This document shows positions 1-5,402 of a stretch of 13,861 bases of DNA, piece by piece. The position numbers and the translations under genes are program-made. The notes beneath the pieces were generated by a model. The model was not told the DNA's origin. It did not search any database and saw nothing but the letters and a program-made list of their open reading frames with translations. The stretch covers positions 1 through 13,861 of the forward strand of contig JBMLOQ010000149.1 in NCBI GenBank assembly GCA_049242885.1. Direction: 5' to 3'. Every line of letters begins with the position of its first letter. Position 1 is the stretch's first letter. Origin of the DNA: CAIVPM01 sp049242885. Lineage in GTDB: Bacteria; Bacteroidota; Bacteroidia; Chitinophagales; Chitinophagaceae.

Positions 1-119
1 GAGAAATAGAAAGAAAACAATACATCAAAGGTTGAAAGCCAAGAAATTTAAGATTATTATCATATATAGGCATAAGTTAAAGATAGTTGCCACCTAAATC
101 AACTAAATTTTAATATATA
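1..119. other. Left-edge non-coding stretch or tail of an upstream gene
   Basis: No recognisable gene lies here. On the plus strand one frame is open from the window edge to a TAA at 95-97 (about 31 lysine-rich residues), and another from the edge to a TGA at 33-35. Either could be the tail of an upstream gene, but neither peptide matches a family I know. On the minus strand a short frame is also open towards the edge. I see no hairpin terminator and no clear promoter box before the gene at 120. Confidence 0.3.
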
Positions 120-431
120 ATGGGCATAATTGATTGGTTACAAAAACATATGATTCCTTGTTTTAGCAAAAAATATTTAGGAATTGAATGCCCAGGTTGT
201 GGTTTACAAAGAAGTTTCATTGCTCTATTAAAAGGAAATATAGTTGAAAGTTTAAAGTTTAATGCGTCTTTAATACCAATGATTTTGCTTTTTACATTTT
301 TAGTAATACACTTGCTTTTTAAATTAAAAAATGGAGCTAAAATTCTACAAACTTTACAAATTATTACAGGGTCAATTATGATTATTCAATTTGTAGTTAA
401 ACAATATTTTTTGCTTACTCAATTACACTAA
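120..431 (+). CDS. DUF2752 domain-containing small membrane protein
   Basis: This 103-residue protein carries the DUF2752 hallmark CPGCGLQR at residues 24-31, preceded by another cysteine at residue 14 (context IPCFSKKYLGIECPGCG). The arrangement matches the family pattern of a Cys, a short loop, then CPGCG-x-(T/Q)-R. Two hydrophobic segments follow, at about residues 48-68 and 77-97, so it is probably an inner-membrane protein with the cysteine motif near the N-terminal side. The function of the family is unknown, and the paired cysteines suggest metal binding or a redox role (inference). It begins a likely three-gene operon, since the next gene starts 21 bases after its stop and encodes a CCC-motif membrane protein, a common neighbour in Bacteroidota. 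There is no Shine-Dalgarno sequence before the ATG, which is normal for the phylum. Confidence 0.88.
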   Translation: MGIIDWLQKHMIPCFSKKYLGIECPGCGLQRSFIALLKGNIVESLKFNASLIPMILLFTFLVIHLLFKLKNGAKILQTLQIITGSIMIIQFVVKQYFLLTQLH

Positions 432-452
432 AAATTAATTAGATAATAAGTT

Positions 453-803
453 ATGAACTATAGAAGCAATGAAACGCCAAGCCAACATCACTTTTTTCTA
501 CAAGAAAACTTACCCAATTCTACAGCGGTTTTAGTTTTAGGAATTTTGTCAATTTTTGGTTGTTGTTTTTATGGTATTCCAGGGTTAGTTCTTAGCATTA
601 TTGCTTTGGTATTAGCAAAATCAGATTCTGAGTTATATAGGCAAAACCCAAGTAGGTACACTTCAGCATCTTACAACAATTTAAAAGCTGGGCGAGTATG
701 TGCTAGCGTTACAATTAGCTTGTTAGCTGTTGCATTATTATTTATTATTTTTATTATTTTTACGGCAGGATTTAGTAGTTTAACAAATACAGATTATTTT
801 TAG
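453..803 (+). CDS. CCC-motif (DUF4190-like) membrane protein, copy 1
   Basis: This 116-residue protein has a short polar N-terminus ending in QENLPNSTAVLVLG, then a hydrophobic segment (about residues 25-55) containing the CCFYGIPGLVLSIIALVLAK core. A polar linker with paired Tyr/Asn-Pro residues and a conserved NLKAGRVC stretch follows (about residues 76-83). A final membrane segment spans about residues 84-107. This layout fits the small two-helix proteins called CCC-motif or DUF4190-like in Bacteroidota. Here the cysteine motif reads GCC, not CCC. The function is unknown. The protein is about two-thirds identical, by hand alignment over 74 residues, to the product of the next gene, so the two are tandem duplicates. 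It sits 21 bases behind the DUF2752 gene and 62 bases ahead of its paralogue. Confidence 0.85.
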   Translation: MNYRSNETPSQHHFFLQENLPNSTAVLVLGILSIFGCCFYGIPGLVLSIIALVLAKSDSELYRQNPSRYTSASYNNLKAGRVCASVTISLLAVALLFIIFIIFTAGFSSLTNTDYF

Positions 804-865
804 CTCAACAGCTTTCAATTTTTTTCTTAATTACCAAACAATATATTTACAAAAAAATATTAAAA

Positions 866-1225
866 ATGGACAATCAATCACCCGAACAAAATCAAAACTT
901 TTTATCTCAAGAGAGTTTACCAAATGCAACAGCTGTGTTGGTTTTAGGAATTATATCTATAGTAGCTTGTTGTTTTTATGGTTTACCGGGATTAATTTGT
1001 GGAATAATTGCATTAGTTTTAGCAAAGAAAGATACTTTATTATACAAAGAAAATCCAGGCAGGTATTCATCTAATTCTTTTGGTAACTTAAAAGCAGGTA
1101 AGGTATGTGCAATAATTGGCGTTTCATTGGCCTCAATTTTTGTTATATATATTATTGTAGTTTTAGCTTTTGTAGGTATTCATGGTTTAAGCAATATGGA
1201 CGACATACTAAAAAATTACAAATAA
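866..1225 (+). CDS. CCC-motif (DUF4190-like) membrane protein, copy 2
   Basis: This 119-residue paralogue of the preceding gene has the same order of parts: polar N-terminus with QESLPNATAVLVLG, a membrane segment with ACCFYGLPGLICGIIALVLAK, a polar linker with ENPGRY and NLKAGKVC, and a C-terminal membrane helix (about residues 84-108) followed by a charged tail. The N-terminal half is better conserved between the copies than the last helix. An extra cysteine (GLICG) is present only in this copy. The function is unknown. The 62-base spacer before it holds no hairpin, and the gene is followed by a clear intrinsic terminator at 1286-1318. It is therefore probably the last gene of the DUF2752/CCC transcription unit. 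Confidence 0.85.
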   Translation: MDNQSPEQNQNFLSQESLPNATAVLVLGIISIVACCFYGLPGLICGIIALVLAKKDTLLYKENPGRYSSNSFGNLKAGKVCAIIGVSLASIFVIYIIVVLAFVGIHGLSNMDDILKNYK

Positions 1226-1285
1226 TATGAAGCTGATTTCAAACATTTAATTCAAATTTTTTGTTTATAAAAAGTTAATCTATTA

Positions 1286-1318
1286 AAAAAAACTTACTCG
1301 TTTGCAGTAAGTTTTTTT
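1286..1318 (+). terminator. Intrinsic terminator after the DUF2752/CCC unit
   Basis: An A-tract plus CTTACT (arm 1286-1298) pairs with AGTAAG plus a T-tract (arm 1306-1318) around a 7-base loop. The stem is about 13 bp, A/T-rich at its base, and ends in a run of seven T, as expected for a Rho-independent terminator. It lies 60 bases after the stop at 1225. The A-tract/T-tract symmetry could also let it act on minus-strand transcripts. Confidence 0.8.
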
Positions 1319-1328
1319 ATTTTACCAA

Positions 1329-1391
1329 ATAAAACATAATTGTATTAAATTCTTTTTACCCATAATTGCTTGTTGTATAACTGTTTTTTGT
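1329..1391 (+). other. In-frame signal-peptide extension upstream of the GTG at 1392 (non-canonical start)
   Basis: Reading the frame of the next gene upstream from its GTG gives a textbook signal peptide: a basic start (ATA then KHNCIKFF), a hydrophobic core (LPIIACCITVFCV) and an AQ junction that supplies the cleavage site. The frame is open back to a TAA at 1308-1310 and contains no ATG, GTG, TTG or CTG. Translation would therefore have to begin at ATA (1329) or ATT (1344). An ATG-to-ATA change, real or an assembly error, would explain it, because ATG AAA would give the usual MK start. Confidence 0.6.
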
Positions 1392-2117
1392 GTGGCACAG
1401 CCCAATAAAAAATTAATTACAGTTTCTGGCACAGTGTACGATAATACTGCCCAACAGCCTATTGAAGCTGTTGCAGTGCAAAGCACCATGGGCAATGGTA
1501 CCCTTACAGATGCCAATGGAAAATACAATATTACAGTACGAATTAGTGATAGTATTTGGTTTACCATGCTAGGCAAAAGCACTCAGAAATATATTGTAGA
1601 TACAATCAACACTCCTGACAACTTTAATATTAGCATTTTATTAAATGTATATAATTTACCTGAGGTAAGGGTAAGAAATAAAAACTACAGAATAGATTCA
1701 TTGATGAATAGGCAAGATTATGCCAAGGTTTTTAATTTCAAGAAACCTGGTATATCTATTGTAACACCAAACTCATACGTACCTGGGGCATTAACTGCAG
1801 GGTTCGATTTAGAATCTATAATAAATATGTTTAGGTTTAAACGAAACAGAAGTATAGCCAAATTGCAAAATAGATTGCTACAACAAGAACAAGAAAAGTA
1901 TGTAGATTTTAGATTTAATAAAAATTTTGTACGAAAACTTACTAAGCTGCAAGCTCCAGAAATAGATACTTTTATGAAACGTTTTAGACCCGATTATGAT
2001 TTTTTACTTACAGTAAACGACCTAGAATTGGGCTACACTATCCAACGCAATTATCAAATTTACAAAGCACAAAAAAACAGAGAAAGATTTATATATTACA
2101 GGAGAAAAGAATTTTAG
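1392..2117 (+). CDS. Secreted carboxypeptidase-regulatory-like domain protein (start uncertain)
   Basis: From the GTG at 1392 the product is 241 residues. Residues 9-85 look like the carboxypeptidase regulatory-like beta-sandwich common at the N-terminus of Bacteroidota surface proteins: ITVSGTVYD, then PIEAVAVQST, then GTLTDANGKYNI, then a final strand. The rest is basic, rich in Arg, Lys, Asn and Phe, predicted helical near residues 150-175, and matches nothing I recognise. No plug or barrel of a TonB receptor follows, so it is not SusC-like. The GTG falls at the end of a signal peptide encoded upstream (1329-1391), so the true protein is probably about 262 residues and exported to the periplasm or outer membrane. 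Its stop overlaps the stop of the convergent rhomboid gene by four bases. A role is not predictable. Confidence 0.7.
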   Translation: MAQPNKKLITVSGTVYDNTAQQPIEAVAVQSTMGNGTLTDANGKYNITVRISDSIWFTMLGKSTQKYIVDTINTPDNFNISILLNVYNLPEVRVRNKNYRIDSLMNRQDYAKVFNFKKPGISIVTPNSYVPGALTAGFDLESIINMFRFKRNRSIAKLQNRLLQQEQEKYVDFRFNKNFVRKLTKLQAPEIDTFMKRFRPDYDFLLTVNDLELGYTIQRNYQIYKAQKNRERFIYYRRKEF

Positions 2118-3046
2118 CTCCCACTTATTCTATTTAAAAAATCTTTTTCCTCTTGCGATAAATTGTTATAACCTACTTTAGAAATTTTATCCAATATTTC
2201 GTTGGTTTTTGCTTCAGTAATATTGGGTGTTTTTGTAAAAGTGGGTACTGTGGTGTTGTAAAAGTTCTTTTCGCTTTGCTTTTTGTTTTGTTGTTTTTTT
2301 GATGGATTAAACCAATCGTCGATTATTGAAGCTAATCGATACATCCATTCTCCCATATCGTTTCCATTTTTTAATTGTTTTATAAATATAAACCCAATAA
2401 CTGCTGCAATTAAATTACCAATGGCATAAGGAATATTTGTTTGAGAAATGTAAGCAAAGTTGATAGCTAAAAATAATAAAGTAAGTATAAATAATGGAAT
2501 ACCATTGCCCACTTGTGGCAACAATTTATACATAGGAGCATATGTAGTTGTTGCAATAGCAATACACATGATGCCAAAATTAGCACCTTGTAGTGGAGCA
2601 ATTGACCCAATATTATTTCTTAAAGTTGGAATATAACTAGCCGTAACTACAAATAAAATTGCACCAAAAAAACTACCATAAATGTACAGTGGTATAATTT
2701 GCTTATTTCCCAATAAGTCTTGTAAAATATAACCAAAAGCCCAAAGCCACAAAGCATTTCCAAACAACTGCATAAAGTTGTAGTGTGTAATACAAAAGCT
2801 AAAAATACTCCAGGGTTTGCTTAGTAAGTCGTGCGTTTTAGGGGAAAGTGTAAACCAATATAAAACTTCGTTTATAAACTTACCTTCGGCAATACTGCTT
2901 CCATCGTACGATAATTGATATATCATACTTAGCATTTTTAAAATAATCGTTACCACACAGTTAATGCCAATTATCCATACCAAAGCATTGTTATTTGCCC
3001 CAAGTAAAGGTTTTTTTTCAAGCTTAAAATAATCTCTATCGCCCAT
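2114..3046 (-). CDS. Rhomboid-family membrane protein B, apparent pseudoprotease with DUF6576-like tail
   Basis: This 310-residue protein has the rhomboid fold: a TM1 segment (about 22-45), the TM2 signature FSFCITHYNFMQLFGNALWLW (about 82-102), several further helices to about residue 224, then a soluble tail. The tail ends in a helical segment (ILDKISKVGYNNLSQEEKDF), typical of the DUF6576 tail of Bacteroidota rhomboids. Active rhomboids cleave membrane proteins with a Ser in GxSG (TM4) and a His in TM6. Here the GxSG site reads GANFG (Asn156 for Ser), the TM6 His is Asn211, and the second TM2 His is Gln93, while the first TM2 His (88) and the oxyanion Asn97 remain. The protein is therefore probably not a protease and may act as a membrane-protein chaperone or binding factor (inference). 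It is the last gene of an operon, 14 bases after rhomboid A. Confidence 0.85.
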   Translation of the reverse strand: MGDRDYFKLEKKPLLGANNNALVWIIGINCVVTIILKMLSMIYQLSYDGSSIAEGKFINEVLYWFTLSPKTHDLLSKPWSIFSFCITHYNFMQLFGNALWLWAFGYILQDLLGNKQIIPLYIYGSFFGAILFVVTASYIPTLRNNIGSIAPLQGANFGIMCIAIATTTYAPMYKLLPQVGNGIPLFILTLLFLAINFAYISQTNIPYAIGNLIAAVIGFIFIKQLKNGNDMGEWMYRLASIIDDWFNPSKKQQNKKQSEKNFYNTTVPTFTKTPNITEAKTNEILDKISKVGYNNLSQEEKDFLNRISGS

Positions 3047-3060
3047 AAAAAATATAAAAT

Positions 3061-3762
3061 TTAGTAAAAGGTTTGTTTGTTGTTTTTATTCCAAAACCAA
3101 ACCAATAAAAAGCCCATAAGCATAGCTCCCATATAACCAATTGGTAAAGCTTTTAATATAGATGGGCTACTATAAATTGACCATAATGATAAAGCCACAC
3201 TAAATGCAAAAGCCCATTTCATTTTTACTGGAACTATAAAATACAAATAAATTTGAGTATTAGGGAAAAGATAGGCAAATGCTGCAAAACAACCAGCAAT
3301 AGCAGCTTGTGGGCTGTTTAATGAAAAATCTAATGCTTGCCTAAAGCTTTGGTCAATGAAATTTTGTTGCGTATTTGGCAAATTATTGTATTGGGTTATG
3401 TAGCCTTCCATAATTACATAGCTTGATATTAGCATAATTAGTGAGCTAAACAACAAGCAAGAAACATAAAATACTAAAAACCTATACATACCCCAAAGGT
3501 TTTCTAAAATAGCAGCCAAAAACCAAAGACCCAAGCAGGTAAATAATAGTCCAATTAAACTATCGTTTATAAAACCATGAGTAATGATTTGCCAAGGCCT
3601 AAACTCTTGACTTTGCCAAGTATGTAGCGAAAAAAGATTTCTAGTATTTACACCAACATTAGGTAAACTTACTTGTGCTAGATAAACCAACACACTTATA
3701 ATCATTAAGTTTTTTACAACTGGCGGTAATACCTGAAACCTTGATGGACGAAAATCTTGCAT
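3061..3762 (-). CDS. Rhomboid-family membrane protein A, apparent pseudoprotease
   Basis: This 233-residue protein has the N-terminus typical of Bacteroidota rhomboids (LPPVVKNLMIIS at about 12-23), the FRPWQIITHGF entry to TM2 (54-64), the ENLWG motif (87-91), the AFAYLFPNTQIYLYFIVPVK stretch after TM4 (161-180), and about six membrane helices. Aligned by eye with active relatives, every catalytic position is replaced: the two TM2 His are Asn66 and Gly71, the oxyanion Asn is Thr75, the Ser of GASG is Gln152 (site reads SPQA), and the TM6 His is Tyr210. The scaffold is intact and there is no frameshift, so this looks like a maintained inactive rhomboid and not a decaying gene. It lies 9 bases after rlmD and 14 bases before rhomboid B, so the three genes are probably co-transcribed. 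The substrate or partner is unknown. Confidence 0.82.
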   Translation of the reverse strand: MQDFRPSRFQVLPPVVKNLMIISVLVYLAQVSLPNVGVNTRNLFSLHTWQSQEFRPWQIITHGFINDSLIGLLFTCLGLWFLAAILENLWGMYRFLVFYVSCLLFSSLIMLISSYVIMEGYITQYNNLPNTQQNFIDQSFRQALDFSLNSPQAAIAGCFAAFAYLFPNTQIYLYFIVPVKMKWAFAFSVALSLWSIYSSPSILKALPIGYMGAMLMGFLLVWFWNKNNKQTFY

Positions 3763-3771
3763 GTGTTTATC

Positions 3772-5208
3772 TTAATTTTTTCTCAATTTTAATTGTACTA
3801 CATTTTCAATATGATGCGTATGAGGAAACATATCTACTGGCTGTACTTTTGTAACCTCGTACTTAGCATCAAGCAAAGCTAAATCTCTAGCTTGTGTAGC
3901 AGGGTTGCAACTTACATAAACAACCAAGGGTGCAGCAATTTCTAGTAATTTGTTTACTAATTTTTCGTGCATGCCTACTCTTGGAGGATCTGTAATGATA
4001 ACATCTGGCCTGCCATGTTGTTCAAAAAAATGATCGTTACAAATATCAATTACATCCCCAGCAAAAAAATGAGCATTGTCAATATTGTTCATGCTAGCAT
4101 TTACTTTAGCATCATCAATAGCTTCTTTAATTACTTCAACACCAATAATTTTTTTGGCTTGCTTGCTTACAAAAATACCAATACTACCTGTGCCACAATA
4201 CAAATCATAAACAGTTTGTGTACCATTAAGTTCGGCAAAATCTTTTGTAATGTTGTACAACACTTCGCCTTGTTGCGTATTGGTTTGAAAAAACGATTTT
4301 GGCCCAATATTGTAACTGTAAGTGTCGCCTTCGTTTGTGGTTAGTTTTTCAGTTGCAAAACCTTTTCCAAAATAAGTAATAGGCGATAAATCGCTAATGC
4401 TATCGTTTAATTTGGAATTAATAGTGTACACTAATGTGGTTATTTGAGGAAATTGTTGCAGCATATAACCAAGTAACCCATCAATCATCGATTTATCTTC
4501 GTATGCAATAATTACATTAATCATTAAATCACCAGTAGTAAGTAATCTTACCATTAAATTTCTTAACCAACCTTCATGAAATTTAATATCATAAAACGGG
4601 TAATCGTTTTTTAAGCAAAAATCAACTACTGCATTTCTTATTTGATTTGTTGGTTCTTCTTGCAAATGACATTCACTTAAATGCACCACTTTTTCAAAAA
4701 AACCTTTAGCATGAAATCCAGCAAAACCTTTTTGGTTTGCTAAGCTATTGGTAGCATTGTTTCTTAAATCTTGAAACGAAATATATTGTTTGGTACTAAA
4801 CGTATATTCAACTTTGTTTCTATAACGTTGGCTTTTTGAAGCTCCAACAATAGGTAACAATGCTGGCAAAGCCACATGTCCAAAACGCTGTAAATGATCT
4901 ACTACTTGTTGTTGTTTGTATATTAGTTGATGCTGGTAAGGCAACATTTGCCAATGGCACCCACCACACACACCAAAATGCTTACAAAAAGGTTCAACTC
5001 TATCTTTACTATACGATTTAAAAGCCAATGGCCAAGCCTCGGCCCATGATTTTTTGTTTTTCCCAAGTTGAATATCAACAACATCTCCAGGAATAGTTTG
5101 CTCTACAAAAATTACTTTACCATCTACTTTTGCAATTGCTTTGCCTTCGGCAGCATAATTTGTAATTAGAACATCTTGTAAAATAACTGGTTTTTTCTTT
5201 TTTTTCAC
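3772..5208 (-). CDS. rlmD: 23S rRNA (uracil(1939)-C5)-methyltransferase RlmD-type
   Basis: This 478-residue RumA-family enzyme transfers a methyl group from S-adenosylmethionine to C5 of a uracil in 23S rRNA. A TRAM RNA-binding domain covers about residues 10-65. The [4Fe-4S] ligands are Cys75, Cys81, Cys84 (motif CKHFGVCGGC) and Cys180. The SAM site has YCGTGSIG (337-344) and DPPR (407-410). The catalytic nucleophile is Cys434 in SCNP, and Glu468 in HIENV fits the proton-abstracting base. All key residues are present, so it should be active. RlmD versus an RlmCD-like or tRNA U54 specificity cannot be settled from sequence alone. The start is GTG (5206-5208), followed by a run of lysine codons that makes an A-rich start. 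No in-frame ATG lies nearby. It heads the operon with two rhomboid genes. Confidence 0.9.
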   Translation of the reverse strand: MKKKKKPVILQDVLITNYAAEGKAIAKVDGKVIFVEQTIPGDVVDIQLGKNKKSWAEAWPLAFKSYSKDRVEPFCKHFGVCGGCHWQMLPYQHQLIYKQQQVVDHLQRFGHVALPALLPIVGASKSQRYRNKVEYTFSTKQYISFQDLRNNATNSLANQKGFAGFHAKGFFEKVVHLSECHLQEEPTNQIRNAVVDFCLKNDYPFYDIKFHEGWLRNLMVRLLTTGDLMINVIIAYEDKSMIDGLLGYMLQQFPQITTLVYTINSKLNDSISDLSPITYFGKGFATEKLTTNEGDTYSYNIGPKSFFQTNTQQGEVLYNITKDFAELNGTQTVYDLYCGTGSIGIFVSKQAKKIIGVEVIKEAIDDAKVNASMNNIDNAHFFAGDVIDICNDHFFEQHGRPDVIITDPPRVGMHEKLVNKLLEIAAPLVVYVSCNPATQARDLALLDAKYEVTKVQPVDMFPHTHHIENVVQLKLRKN

Positions 5209-5212
5209 CGTG

Positions 5213-5220
5213 CAAAAGTA
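5213..5220 (-). promoter_or_regulatory. Possible -7 box for rlmD operon (TACTTTTG)
   Basis: On the minus strand TACTTTTG fits the Bacteroidota -7 consensus TAnnTTTG and ends only 4 bases before the GTG start of rlmD. Transcription would then begin almost on the start codon, giving a leaderless mRNA. I see no TTTG -33 box at the usual spacing, so support is weak. Confidence 0.25.
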
Positions 5221-5359
5221 TATTAATTGATGGCTTGTTTGTGTTGTGTTTTCTAAAAGATTTAGTTTTAAAGGCTTTGTTTAGTTGTTAATTATCAATT
5301 TAAAATTACTAATAATAAAAAGGAACACTATTTTAAGCTTTATTGTTTAATAAAAATAG

Positions 5360-5388
5360 TTTGTTTTAAACAAATGACAGTTACTTTG
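5360..5388 (+). promoter_or_regulatory. Bacteroidota-type promoter of the amidase operon
   Basis: A TTTG -33 box (5360-5363), an 18-base spacer and a TACTTTG -7 box (5382-5388) precede the ATG at 5403 by 14 bases. This fits the Bacteroidota sigma-factor pattern TTTG / TAnnTTTG, with one base fewer in the -7 element. The -33 box lies inside a perfect inverted repeat, TTTGTTT-T-AAACAAA (5360-5374), which could be a regulator site. Confidence 0.45.
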
Positions 5389-5402
5389 TAAAAACATTTA
5401 TT

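Noticed and set aside
1322..1582. Minus-strand open frame of 86 codons opposite the secreted protein gene
   Set aside because: It lies antisense to a gene with a recognisable domain, shows no family, and its length is explained by base composition.
3967..4344. Plus-strand open frame of 125 codons inside rlmD
   Set aside because: It is antisense to conserved RlmD motifs (DPPR, SCNP, SAM site), and its composition is that of a mirrored coding frame.
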